Shown piece by piece: positions 1-7,836 of a stretch of DNA of 64,000 nt (its first letter is position 1; each line of letters opens with the position of its first letter). Both the position numbers and the translations under genes were made by a program. Under the pieces are notes generated by a model. That model did not search any database, was not told the DNA's origin, and saw nothing but the letters and a program-made list of their open reading frames with translations. The stretch comes from Pseudonocardia terrae (GTDB lineage: Bacteria > Actinomycetota > Actinomycetes > Mycobacteriales > Pseudonocardiaceae): positions 1-64,000 of the forward strand of contig NZ_JAJTTE010000041.1 in the NCBI RefSeq assembly GCF_021343995.1. Reading direction: 5' to 3'.

Positions 1-52
1 CCTCCTCTATTTCCTGGCTGAGTGACACGCCACCTTCAAGGAATCGATCATC

Positions 53-58
53 TAGGGT
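53..58 (+). promoter_or_regulatory. -10 box of leaderless bioF promoter
   Basis: TAGGGT lies 7 nt before the bioF GTG, so transcription would begin at or next to the start codon. No convincing -35 hexamer is visible in the 52 bases upstream that the window contains. Confidence 0.55.
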
Positions 59-65
59 CTCCCGG

Positions 66-1265
66 GTGGCGCACCCCCTGGACTGGCTGGAGAGCAACGC
101 CGAGCGCCGCAGGTCGGAGGGCCTGCGGCGCTCGTTGCGTCCGCGGACGTCGAACACGGACGGGATCGACCTGGCGGGCAACGACTACCTCGGCCTCGCC
201 CGCGACAAGCGGGTGGTCGACGGTGCGGTCCAGGCGCTGCGCACGTGGGGCGTGGGCTCGACCGGATCCCGGCTGGTCACGGGCTCGACGGCGCTGCATG
301 CCACGCTGGAGGAGGAGCTCGCCGCGTTCTGCGGCGCCGAGGCCGCGCTCGTCTTCTCCTCCGGCTACACCGCCAACCTCGGCGTGGTCACCGCGCTGTC
401 CGGCCGCGGCGCGCTCGTGGTGTCCGACGCGCACAGCCACGCCTCCCTCGTCGACGCGTGCCGGCTCTCCCGTTCCCGCGTCGTCGTCACGCCGCGGGCC
501 GACGTGGCCGCGGTCGACGCCGCGCTCGCGGCCCGCACGGAGGCGCGGGCGCTCGTCGTGACCGACGGGGTGGACAGCATCGACGGCGGCGTCGCCCCGC
601 TGCGGGAGCTGCACGCGGTCTGCCGGGCCCGCTCGGCGGTGCTGGTGGTCGACGAGGCGCACGCCCTCGGCGTCTGCGGGCCCGGCGGGCGCGGCGTGCT
701 GAGCGCGGCGGGCCTCGCCGGCGCCGGCGACGTCGTGGCGACCGTGACCCTGTCCAAGTCGCTGGGCGGGCAGGGCGGGGCCGTGCTCGGCCCGCGTGCC
801 GTGATCGAGCACCTGGTCGACACCGCCCGCACCTTCATCTTCGACACCGGGCTCGCACCGGCGTGCGTGGGCGGGGCGCTCGCCGCGCTGCGCGTGCTGT
901 GCGAGGAGCCGGACCGGCCCGCCGCGGTGCTGCGGGTCGCGCAGGAGCTGGCCGCGATCGCCCGCGCCGGGCTCGCGGCGCAGGTCCACAGCGCCCAGGA
1001 GCAGATGCCACTCGAGGGTCCGTCGTCGGTCACGGGGTCCGCGGTCGTGCCCGTCGTGCTCGGGTCGCCGGTGGTGGCCTTCGAGGCGGCCGGGAGCTGC
1101 CTCGCGCGCGGGGTCCGGGTCGGCTGTTTCCGACCGCCCTCGGTGCCGGAGGGGACGAGCCGGCTGCGGCTCACCGCTCGGGCCGATCTCACCACCGCCG
1201 AGCTGGACCGCGTGCGGGTCGTGCTCCACGAGGTGCTCGCGGAGATCACGGAGGTCCGCCCGTGA
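66..1265 (+). CDS. bioF: 8-amino-7-oxononanoate synthase (biotin synthesis)
   Basis: PLP-dependent enzyme of the alpha-oxoamine synthase family that condenses pimeloyl-ACP/CoA with L-alanine to give KAPA, the first step of biotin ring assembly. The 399-residue length fits the family. Visible landmarks are NDYLGLA near residue 39, the cofactor-binding DEAHALG at about 196-202 and the PLP lysine in TLSKSLGG (K231). The GTG at 66 is chosen because a TAGGGT -10 box ends 7 nt before it, typical of a leaderless start. Its stop overlaps the bioD start by 4 bp, so it heads the bioF-bioD-bioB-bsaP operon. bioA is not in the window. Confidence 0.95.
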   Translation: MAHPLDWLESNAERRRSEGLRRSLRPRTSNTDGIDLAGNDYLGLARDKRVVDGAVQALRTWGVGSTGSRLVTGSTALHATLEEELAAFCGAEAALVFSSGYTANLGVVTALSGRGALVVSDAHSHASLVDACRLSRSRVVVTPRADVAAVDAALAARTEARALVVTDGVDSIDGGVAPLRELHAVCRARSAVLVVDEAHALGVCGPGGRGVLSAAGLAGAGDVVATVTLSKSLGGQGGAVLGPRAVIEHLVDTARTFIFDTGLAPACVGGALAALRVLCEEPDRPAAVLRVAQELAAIARAGLAAQVHSAQEQMPLEGPSSVTGSAVVPVVLGSPVVAFEAAGSCLARGVRVGCFRPPSVPEGTSRLRLTARADLTTAELDRVRVVLHEVLAEITEVRP

Positions 1266-1963
1266 CCGGCCGGGTGCTCGTGGTGAGCGGCACCGGGACG
1301 GACGTCGGGAAGACGGTCGTCACGGCCGCGGTCGCCGCGCTCGCGGTGGCGGCGGGGGAGCGGGTGGCGGTGCTCAAGCCCGCCCAGACCGGGCTCGGCC
1401 CGGGCGAGCCCGGCGACCTGGCGGCCGTCGCCGCACTGGTCCCCGGCGTGACCACCGCCGAGCTCGCGCGCTACCCCGAGCCACTCGCCCCGGAGACCGC
1501 GGCCCGCCGCGCCGCCCTCCTGCCCGTGACGCCGGAGGCGGCCGTCGACGCCGCCCGCGACCTCGCCGCCGACCACGACCTGGTCCTCGTCGAGGGAGCC
1601 GGCGGGCTGCTGGTGCGGTTCACGGCCGAGGGCACCCTCGCCGACGTGGCCGCGAAGCTCGGGGCGCCCGTGCTCGTCGTGGCCGCGGCCGGGCTGGGCA
1701 CGCTGAACCACACCGCCCTGACGACCGAGGCGCTGGACCGGCGCGGGATCGCGTGCACGGGGGTCGTCGTCGGGGCGTGGCCGGCGGCGCCGGACCTGGC
1801 GGCGCGCTGCAACCTCGCCGACCTGCCCGCCGTCACCGGCGTCCCGCTGCTCGGGGCGCTGCCGGAGCGCAGCGGTGCCCTTCGTCCGGCTGAATTCGCC
1901 CGGGTCGCGCGTCACACCCTGGCCCCCGAGCTGGGTGGTGTTTGGCATAGTTCGCGCCCGTGA
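1262..1963 (+). CDS. bioD: ATP-dependent dethiobiotin synthetase
   Basis: Closes the ureido ring: converts DAPA, CO2 and ATP to dethiobiotin. The 233-residue protein starts with the P-loop GTGTDVGKT (about residues 9-17), followed by the substrate-binding LKPAQTG and the VEGAGGLLV motif, all hallmarks of BioD. The GTG start overlaps the bioF stop (GTGA) and the stop overlaps the bioB start, giving translational coupling on both sides. Confidence 0.94.
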   Translation: MTGRVLVVSGTGTDVGKTVVTAAVAALAVAAGERVAVLKPAQTGLGPGEPGDLAAVAALVPGVTTAELARYPEPLAPETAARRAALLPVTPEAAVDAARDLAADHDLVLVEGAGGLLVRFTAEGTLADVAAKLGAPVLVVAAAGLGTLNHTALTTEALDRRGIACTGVVVGAWPAAPDLAARCNLADLPAVTGVPLLGALPERSGALRPAEFARVARHTLAPELGGVWHSSRP

Positions 1964-2967
1964 CCGCAGCGACGTCGATCATCCTCAGCCGTGCCCGTGA
2001 GCAGGTCCTGGAGCGGGGGGAGGGCCTGTCCGAGGAGCAGGTCCTCGAGGTCCTGCAGCTGCCCGACTCCGAGCTCGACGCGCTGCTGGAGCTGGCCCAC
2101 GAGGTGCGGATGCGCTGGTGCGGGCCGGAGGTCGAGGTCGAGGGCATCATCTCGCTGAAGACCGGCGGCTGCCCCGAGGACTGCCACTTCTGCTCGCAGT
2201 CGGGCCTGTTCGAGTCGCCGGTGCGGTCGGCTTGGCTCGACGTGCCGATGCTGGTCGAGGCGGCCAAGCAGACGGCGAAGACCGGCGCCACCGAGTTCTG
2301 CATCGTCGCGGCGGTGCGCGGGCCGGACGCGCGGCTCATGGCGCAGGTGGCAGCGGGGGTCGCGGCGATCAAGGACGCGGTGGACATCAACGTCGCGTGC
2401 TCGCTCGGCATGCTCACGCCGGAGCAGGTCACCGCGCTGGCCGGGATGGGCGTGCACCGTTACAACCACAACCTCGAGACGGCGCGCTCGCACTTCCCGA
2501 ACGTCGTCACCACGCACACGTGGGAGGAGCGCTGGGAGACCCTGCGGCTGGTGCGCGAGGCCGGCATGGAGGTCTGCTGCGGTGGCATCGTCGGAATGGG
2601 GGAGACCCTGGAGCAGCGCGCGGAGTTCGCCGCGCAGCTCGCCTCGCTGACCCCCGACGAGGTGCCGCTCAACTTCCTCAACCCGCGCCCGGGCACGCCC
2701 TTCGGCGACCTCGAGCCGATGTCGGGGCCCGACGCGCTGCGCACGGTCGCCGCGTTCCGGCTCGCGCTGCCGCGCACGGTGCTGCGGTTCGCGGGCGGCC
2801 GCGAGCTGACCCTCGGGGACCTCGGGGCCCGGCAGGGCCTGCTCGGCGGGATCAACGCCGTGATCGTCGGCAACTACCTCACGACGCTCGGGCGGCCGGC
2901 CGAGGCGGACATCGACCTGCTCGGCGAGCTGGAGATGCCGATCAAGGCCCTCAACGAGACGCTGTGA
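1960..2967 (+). CDS. bioB: biotin synthase (radical SAM)
   Basis: Radical SAM enzyme that inserts sulfur into dethiobiotin. The 335-residue protein carries the CxxxCxxC cluster motif in GGCPEDCHFCSQ (C71, C75, C78), which binds the SAM-coordinating 4Fe-4S cluster, and the conserved NHNLETA and GGIVGMGE segments. The GTG start overlaps the bioD stop. A CATAGT sequence 8 nt before this start could also act as an internal -10 box for an extra leaderless bioB transcript. The next overlapping gene is its probable auxiliary protein. Confidence 0.96.
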   Translation: MTAATSIILSRAREQVLERGEGLSEEQVLEVLQLPDSELDALLELAHEVRMRWCGPEVEVEGIISLKTGGCPEDCHFCSQSGLFESPVRSAWLDVPMLVEAAKQTAKTGATEFCIVAAVRGPDARLMAQVAAGVAAIKDAVDINVACSLGMLTPEQVTALAGMGVHRYNHNLETARSHFPNVVTTHTWEERWETLRLVREAGMEVCCGGIVGMGETLEQRAEFAAQLASLTPDEVPLNFLNPRPGTPFGDLEPMSGPDALRTVAAFRLALPRTVLRFAGGRELTLGDLGARQGLLGGINAVIVGNYLTTLGRPAEADIDLLGELEMPIKALNETL

Positions 2968-3188
2968 CGGCCGTGGAGCCCGGGCCCGGCACGACGACCT
3001 TCTGCGACCGCTGCGGCGCTCCCGCGGGCGAGGGGGACCACGCCCGCTGCGCCCGCGAGCGGGAGCTGGAGCCGCCCCGGTTCTGTCCGGAGTGCGCGCG
3101 GCGCATGGTCGTCCAGGTCGACCCCTTCGGCTGGACCGCGCGGTGCAGCCGGCACGGGACCTGCAGCTCCGCGGCCGTCGAGCGCTGA
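2964..3188 (+). CDS. bsaP: biotin synthase auxiliary protein, Cys-rich
   Basis: A 74-residue protein with seven cysteines: CxxC at 14-17, C29, CxxC at 41-44, C61 and C67. The pattern suits metal or Fe-S binding. Its GTG overlaps the bioB stop by 4 bp, so the two are made together. Size, Cys pattern and position match the small protein after bioB in mycobacteria (Rv1590 type), which I recall has been shown to be needed by mycobacterial BioB for turnover, presumably by helping restore its sacrificed Fe-S cluster. The family assignment is from memory and context. What is seen directly is the cysteine pattern and the coupling. Confidence 0.82.
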   Translation: MTAVEPGPGTTTFCDRCGAPAGEGDHARCARERELEPPRFCPECARRMVVQVDPFGWTARCSRHGTCSSAAVER

Positions 3189-3237
3189 GCGGCAGCTCGG
3201 CGGCCGCCGGGCGATGATCCACAGCTCGGCGGGCGGC

Positions 3238-3265
3238 GAGCGGTGGGGCTGCCGGAGCACCGCTC
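3238..3265. terminator. hairpin between convergent bsaP and sigma-factor genes
   Basis: An 8-bp inverted repeat, GAGCGGTG (3238-3245) and CACCGCTC (3258-3265), with a 12-nt loop lies between two convergent genes and touches the sigma-factor stop codon. No U-tract is present. Confidence 0.4.
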
Positions 3266-4196
3266 ACAAACCGTCGGGCAGGTCCAGGACCGGGAACCAC
3301 GAGTAGCCGAAGGTCGTGATCTCGGCGATCCGGTCGCCCTCCACCCGCAGGACGTCGAGCTTGAACGGCCGGAACACCGTGTCCCCGGGCCGCCGCAGGT
3401 AACTCGCGGCGGCCGGCATGAGGTTGACGCCGGTGGGCAGCAGCCGCCAGTCGCCCTCGCGGTCCGGGCCGAACGCCCGCTCCAGCAGCGTCGCCAGCTG
3501 CGGGTGCCCCTCGAAGCAGAAGGGCGCGGGCGGCATGGTGACCCGGATGTCCTCGGCCGCCGCGGCGAGCGCGCCGGCGGCGTCGTTCCGCTCGTGCGCG
3601 GCGATGAAGCGGTCGAGCAGCTCCTTCTCCGCGGGGCTCGGCTCGTGCGCGGACCAGTCGTCGCGGTGGGACGGCAGGTGGGTCCGCAGCGTCTCCCGGG
3701 CCCGCTGCAGCGCGCTGTTGGCCGCCGCGACGCTCGTGCCGATCATCTCGGCGGTCTCCTTCGCCGGCAGCCCCAGCACCTCGCGGGCCAGCAGCGCCGC
3801 CCGCTGCCGGGGCGGCAGGACCTGCAGGGCCACGAGGAACGCGAGCTCGATCGTCTCCCGCGCGACGACGAGGGCGTCGGGCTCGTCCTCGCCGCTCGCG
3901 GGCTCGAGCAGGCTGTCGGGGTAGGGGGTCAGCCACGCCACCTCGGCCGCCGACGCCGGGCGGCGGGCCCGGGCGCGCGCGGCGTCGAGGCAGACCGTGG
4001 TCGCGATCCGGTACAGCCATGCCCGCAGGTGGGTGCCGTCGAAGCCCGCCCGCCCGCGCCAGGCCCGCAGATAGGTCTCCTGGACGGCGTCCTCGGCGTC
4101 GGACACCGACGCGAGCATGCGGTAGCAGTGCACGTGCAGCTCGCGCCGCTGCCGGGCGAAGCCCGCCTCGAGGTCGACCGTCCCGTCGCTGTCCAT
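3264..4196 (-). CDS. ECF sigma factor with C-terminal SnoaL-like domain (SigG type)
   Basis: 310 residues. Region 2 (about 20-85) contains HCYRMLASVSDAEDAVQETYLRAW and region 4 (about 135-185) the helix-turn-helix around AKETAEMIGTSVAAANSALQRA. The last ~120 residues form a SnoaL/NTF2-like domain, which in this ECF group tunes sigma activity in place of a classical anti-sigma factor. Closest in layout to mycobacterial SigG. The ATG overlaps the stop of the upstream VOC gene (ATGA), so the two are coupled. The target promoters cannot be read from the sequence. Confidence 0.88.
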   Translation of the reverse strand: MDSDGTVDLEAGFARQRRELHVHCYRMLASVSDAEDAVQETYLRAWRGRAGFDGTHLRAWLYRIATTVCLDAARARARRPASAAEVAWLTPYPDSLLEPASGEDEPDALVVARETIELAFLVALQVLPPRQRAALLAREVLGLPAKETAEMIGTSVAAANSALQRARETLRTHLPSHRDDWSAHEPSPAEKELLDRFIAAHERNDAAGALAAAAEDIRVTMPPAPFCFEGHPQLATLLERAFGPDREGDWRLLPTGVNLMPAAASYLRRPGDTVFRPFKLDVLRVEGDRIAEITTFGYSWFPVLDLPDGL

Positions 4197-4615
4197 CAGC
4201 GCTTCGGCGTCCGGATCTCCTGGAGCGCCCAGGTGTTGCCGTCGGGGTCGGCGAAGTAGACGAAGGTGCCGTAGTCCTGGTGCTCGGGGTGCACCCCGGG
4301 CGTCTGCACGCCGTCGACGAAGTGCTGCGGCCCGCTGTTCTCGATCCCGGCGGCCTCCAGCTCGGCGTGCGCCTTCTCGATGTCGGAGACGACGAGGTGG
4401 CAGCCCTGCAGCGAGCCCGCCGCGGCCCCGCCGCCCAGGCCGGTGCCGAACACGATCGAGCAGGCGGAGCCGGGCGGGGTGACCTGGACGGCGCGGAAGT
4501 GCTCGTTCGGGTGGAAGTCGGAGTCGACGGTGAAGCCGAGCTTGCCGGCGTAGAACTCGTACGCGCGGTCCACGTCGGAGACGGGGACGACGACGACCTC
4601 GAGCCTGCAGTCCAT
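4196..4615 (-). CDS. VOC (glyoxalase/bleomycin-resistance fold) protein
   Basis: A 139-residue single-unit vicinal-oxygen-chelate protein with the usual start (VVVPVSDVDRAYEFYAGKLGF) and end (YFADPDGNTWALQEI). Such proteins bind a metal and small ligands; the substrate is unknown. The ATG at 4615 is chosen because a purine-rich ribosome site (GAGGAAGGA) lies about 6 nt upstream, whereas an open frame extends much further without any site. It is the first gene of a two-gene unit with the sigma factor, suggesting it is both part of and a likely target of that sigma response. Confidence 0.87.
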   Translation of the reverse strand: MDCRLEVVVVPVSDVDRAYEFYAGKLGFTVDSDFHPNEHFRAVQVTPPGSACSIVFGTGLGGGAAAGSLQGCHLVVSDIEKAHAELEAAGIENSGPQHFVDGVQTPGVHPEHQDYGTFVYFADPDGNTWALQEIRTPKR

Positions 4616-4705
4616 GGGGTGTCCTTCCTCTGCGGTGTGCTGTCGCTGCATGGAACGACCGCCGCGCCGGGAACTCATCGGTGAACCGGTGAGATGCTGT
4701 CGACC

Positions 4706-5203
4706 ATGGACTGGGGCAACCTGCTCAAGCAAGCGGTCGACGTCGGCTTCACGCTCCTCGCGCAGGCGGACGACGCACCCGCCCGGCCCGCACCCGAGGG
4801 TCACAGCGGCGTCCGTACCGCGCCGACCGCGGACCGGGCCCGGCGCATCGCCTACGCCCCGGAACTCGACGGCGCCGCGGACCCGGGCGAGATCGTGTGG
4901 ACGTGGGTGCCGTTCGAGGAGGACGCGAGCCAGGGCAAGGACCGCCCGCTGCTCGTCGTCGGGCGGCAGGGCGGGGAGCTGCTCGGGCTGATGCTCTCCA
5001 GCCAGCACAAGCGCGAGGGCGACCCGGACTGGGTCGCGATCGGTTCCGGGGAGTGGGACCGCGAGGGCCGCGAGTCCTTCATCCGGCTGGACCGGGTGCT
5101 CGAGGTCGGGGAGCACGACATCCGCCGCGAGGGCGCCGTGCTCGACCGGGCGCGTTTCGACCGGGTCGCGGACGAGCTGCGGGGCCGCTTCGGCTGGCAG
5201 TGA
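4706..5203 (+). CDS. PemK/MazF-fold family protein, orphan
   Basis: 165 residues. The second half (about 70-160) has the SH3-like PemK/MazF pattern: VWTWVPFEED, RPLLVVGRQGGELLGLMLSSQ, then a repeated basic/aromatic section ending RFGWQ. The start at 4706 (MDWGNLL) is preferred over the ATG at 4694 because GATGCT lies 7 nt before it as a possible leaderless -10. No antitoxin-sized gene is next to it: the neighbours are VOC/sigma genes and a Lon-domain gene. A housekeeping or RNA-binding role is as likely as toxicity. Activity is not inferable. Confidence 0.68.
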   Translation: MDWGNLLKQAVDVGFTLLAQADDAPARPAPEGHSGVRTAPTADRARRIAYAPELDGAADPGEIVWTWVPFEEDASQGKDRPLLVVGRQGGELLGLMLSSQHKREGDPDWVAIGSGEWDREGRESFIRLDRVLEVGEHDIRREGAVLDRARFDRVADELRGRFGWQ

Positions 5204-5258
5204 GCCTCGACCCCGGCTCACCCGGCTCACCCGGCTCGCCCGGATCGGTCGGGGCGGT

Positions 5259-5939
5259 TCAGTTGGGCCCGGGGGGTTCCGCGTAGGTGCTCATCGGCGT
5301 GGGCACCGCGCGGAGCTGCTGCAGCAGCCCGCGCTCGCGGGCGATGAGCAGCCGCACCATCCGCAGCCGCTCGACCGGGCAGGTCTGCTCCAGCAGCGCC
5401 TGGCGGTCCTCGAGCGGCAGCAGGCAGTCCGCGACGAGGACGTGGGCGAGCTCCGCCGTCGGAACCTCGCGCGCGGGCTCGGACCAGTCGTCGTTCTTCC
5501 ACGCGGTGGCGCAGTAGTCGCGGTGCGCGGCCCGGGCGGCGCGGGCGAGCATCCGGGTCAGGTCGTCGGACTCGGAGGTCTCCTTGTCGTCCGGCACGAA
5601 CTCGACGGAGCCGCAGAGGTACGGCCTGGCCTCCGCGTCGATCTCCAGCAGCCGGAAGCGCCGCGCGCCGGAGGTGACGATGTCGTAGCGCCCGTCGGGG
5701 AGGCGGCGGACGTCGAGCAGCCGGGCCGTGCAGCCGATCGGGTGCAGCGCGGCGAGCCCGTGGGCGTCGGGATCGTGCCCCTCGCGCACGGCGACGACGC
5801 CGAACTCCTTGTCCGGCACCGCCCCCGTCACGAGGTCGACGGTGAGCTGGCGGTAGCGCGGCTCGAAGATGTGCAGCGGCAGCGACGCCCCGGGCATGAG
5901 CACCGTGCCCAGGGGGAAGAGGGGGATCGTCGCGACCAC
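5259..5939 (-). CDS. Lon N-terminal (substrate-binding) domain protein
   Basis: 226 residues built around the Lon N-terminal domain, with the signature PLFPLGTVLMPGASLPLHIFEPRY at residues 6-29. There is no AAA+ ATPase or Ser-Lys protease domain, so it is a stand-alone substrate-recognition type protein and not a protease. Stand-alone copies are common in actinobacteria with unknown partners. The GTG at 5939 lies 6 nt after a TACCGT -10 box, supporting this start and a leaderless mRNA. It converges with the PemK-like gene and is followed upstream by nrtR on the same strand. Confidence 0.85.
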   Translation of the reverse strand: MVATIPLFPLGTVLMPGASLPLHIFEPRYRQLTVDLVTGAVPDKEFGVVAVREGHDPDAHGLAALHPIGCTARLLDVRRLPDGRYDIVTSGARRFRLLEIDAEARPYLCGSVEFVPDDKETSESDDLTRMLARAARAAHRDYCATAWKNDDWSEPAREVPTAELAHVLVADCLLPLEDRQALLEQTCPVERLRMVRLLIARERGLLQQLRAVPTPMSTYAEPPGPN

Positions 5940-5943
5940 GTCG

Positions 5944-6663
5944 TCACGGTACGGGCCGGACCGCCCCGTCGCCCACCGAATCGCGGCTGCCCGGCGGGCG
6001 GAGCACGGCCGACGCGTCGGTGACCCGCAGCGCCCGCTCAGTGAACCGGAACACCGCGGCGGGACGACCGCCGGCCGGCCCGGGCGGCGCGGTCTCGCCG
6101 GTCGCCTCCAGCACGTGCCGCCGGGTGAGCACCCGCTGCAGGTTGGTCGCCGACACGGGGTGCCCCAGCGCCGCGACGTAGAGCTCGCGCAGCGCGGACA
6201 CGGTGAACTCCCGCGGGGCGAGCGCGAAGCCCAGGTTGGTGTAGGAGAGCTTGGCGCGCAGCCGGTCCCGCGCGTCGTGGACGATCTCGGCGTGGTCGAA
6301 CGCCGTCTCCGGCAGGTCGTCCACCGGGAACCACGCGGTGTCGTCGGGCACGGCCGGGTCGACGTCGGACGGGACGAGCCCGAGGAACGCCGTGGCGACC
6401 AGCCGGATCCCGGGCACCCGCTCCGGCGTGCTGAACACGCCGAGCTGCTCGACGTGGGTGACCTCGCGGACGTCGACCTTCTCGGCGAGCTGGCGGCGCA
6501 CCGATTCCTCGACGTCCTCGGTGTCGCCGAGCATCCCGCCGGGCAGGGCCCAGCGGCCCCGCGCGGGGTCCTTGCCGCGCTGCCAGAGCAGCACCTGGAG
6601 GGCGTCCTCGCGGACCTGCAGGACGGCCGCGAGCACCTCGTGGCCCGTGGGACGGGCGGGCAT
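5944..6663 (-). CDS. nrtR: NrtR-type Nudix-related transcriptional repressor of NAD synthesis
   Basis: 239 residues: an N-terminal Nudix-fold domain (about 5-140) and a C-terminal winged helix (about 150-225, around FTVSALRELYVAALG and SATNLQRVLTRR). The Nudix box reads GMLGDTEDVEESVRRQLAEK; two catalytic glutamates are replaced (Q in RE, K in EE), so hydrolysis is unlikely and ADP-ribose probably serves as a signal. It diverges from nadA, the expected target. The ATG at 6663 is chosen because TACGAT ends 6 nt before it. A longer start at 6750 would run toward the nadA promoter. Confidence 0.88.
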   Translation of the reverse strand: MPARPTGHEVLAAVLQVREDALQVLLWQRGKDPARGRWALPGGMLGDTEDVEESVRRQLAEKVDVREVTHVEQLGVFSTPERVPGIRLVATAFLGLVPSDVDPAVPDDTAWFPVDDLPETAFDHAEIVHDARDRLRAKLSYTNLGFALAPREFTVSALRELYVAALGHPVSATNLQRVLTRRHVLEATGETAPPGPAGGRPAAVFRFTERALRVTDASAVLRPPGSRDSVGDGAVRPVP

Positions 6664-6669
6664 GCGCCG

Positions 6670-6675
6670 ATCGTA
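6670..6675 (-). promoter_or_regulatory. -10 box of leaderless nrtR promoter
   Basis: TACGAT on the minus strand ends 6 nt before the nrtR ATG. It fixes the start at 6663 and implies a leaderless transcript. Confidence 0.5.
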
Positions 6676-6793
6676 GGGGGCGCTCCGGAGATCCGGGCGA
6701 ACCGTCGGTTCCGGGACGCGCAGGTTACGCGCAGGTGAGTTCCGGGTCACGCGGACGGTGTCCCGAGGGCGGCGGCGATGCTACGATCCCCCT

Positions 6794-6816
6794 GTTTTCG
6801 ACCAACAGGCGAAAAC
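6794..6816. promoter_or_regulatory. candidate NrtR operator upstream of nadA
   Basis: A perfect 7-bp inverted repeat, GTTTTCG and CGAAAAC, separated by 9 nt, stands out as AT-rich in GC-rich surroundings. It lies just downstream of a TACGAT -10 box (6782-6787) and 18 nt before the nadA ATG, where a bound dimer would block transcription. Size and location suit the ~21-23 bp NrtR sites known from other bacteria. Binding is inferred. Confidence 0.7.
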
Positions 6817-6834
6817 ATCCGAGGAGGGCGAGCG

Positions 6835-7836
6835 ATGACCGTGACGGCTGACGTGCAGGCGGGGACCGGCGTCCCGTACCCCGGCTGGGCCGACGAGGTG
6901 CGGGAGCTGGCGCGGCGGCGCAACGCCGTGCTGCTGGCGCACAACTACCAGCTGCCGGCGATCCAGGACGTGGCCGACCACGTGGGCGACTCCCTCGCGC
7001 TGTCCCGGATCGCGGCCGACGTCGACGCGGAGACCATCGTGTTCTGCGGCGTCCACTTCATGGCCGAGACGGCGAAGATCCTCTCGCCGGGGAAGACCGT
7101 GCTGATCCCCGACGCGCGGGCCGGCTGCTCGCTCGCCGACTCGATCACCGTCGACGAGCTGCGGGCCTGGAAGGCCGAGCACCCCGGTGCCGTCGTGGTC
7201 AGCTACGTGAACACCACCGCCGCGGTGAAGGCGGAGACGGACATCTGCTGCACCTCGTCGAACGCGGTCGAGGTCGTCGCCTCGATCCCCGAGGACCGCG
7301 AGGTGCTGTTCCTGCCCGACCAGTTCCTCGGCGCGCACGTCCGGCGCACGCTGGACCGGCAGAACATGCAGGTGTGGGCGGGGGAGTGCCACGTCCACGC
7401 CGGCATCAACGGCGCCGAGCTGACCGCGCAGGCCGAGGCGCACCCCGACGCCGAGCTCTACGTGCACCCGGAGTGCGGCTGCGCCACCTCGGCGCTCTAC
7501 CTCGCCGGCTCGGGGACCGTGGCCGCGGACCGGGTGAAGATCCTCTCGACGGGCGGGATGGTCGACGCCGCCCGGGCGTCGCACGCGAAGTCGGTGCTGG
7601 TCGCGACCGAGGTCGGCATGCTGCACCAGCTCCGCCGGGCCGCGCCGGAGATCGACTTCCGCGCGGTGAACGACCGCGCGAGCTGCACCTACATGAAGAT
7701 GATCACGCCGGAGGCGCTGCTGCGCAGCGTCCGTGAGGGCACCGACGAGGTGCACGTCGACCCGGAGCTGGCCGCCCGCGGACGTGCCGCGGTCGAGCGG
7801 ATGATCGCGATCGGCCAGCCGGGAGGTGGCGAATGA
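6835..7836 (+). CDS. nadA: quinolinate synthase A
   Basis: 4Fe-4S enzyme condensing iminoaspartate with dihydroxyacetone phosphate to quinolinate, the second step of de novo NAD synthesis. 333 residues; cluster cysteines are seen in FCGVHFMAETAK, DICCTSSNA and HPECGCATS. The ATG at 6835 has a strong GAGGAGGG site at about 6821-6828. The gene has a real 5' UTR, unlike most operon heads in this window, and carries the palindromic operator in it. The stop overlaps nadB by 4 bp. Confidence 0.95.
   Translation: MTVTADVQAGTGVPYPGWADEVRELARRRNAVLLAHNYQLPAIQDVADHVGDSLALSRIAADVDAETIVFCGVHFMAETAKILSPGKTVLIPDARAGCSLADSITVDELRAWKAEHPGAVVVSYVNTTAAVKAETDICCTSSNAVEVVASIPEDREVLFLPDQFLGAHVRRTLDRQNMQVWAGECHVHAGINGAELTAQAEAHPDAELYVHPECGCATSALYLAGSGTVAADRVKILSTGGMVDAARASHAKSVLVATEVGMLHQLRRAAPEIDFRAVNDRASCTYMKMITPEALLRSVREGTDEVHVDPELAARGRAAVERMIAIGQPGGGE

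Noticed and set aside
4706..5203. A type II toxin-antitoxin module
   Set aside because: No antitoxin-like gene of 50-100 codons lies on either side in the same orientation; the upstream 90 nt has no coding frame.
5212..5244. CCGGCTCAC-type short repeats between convergent genes
   Set aside because: Three short GC-rich direct copies only; no pairing, coding or wider recurrence that I can see.
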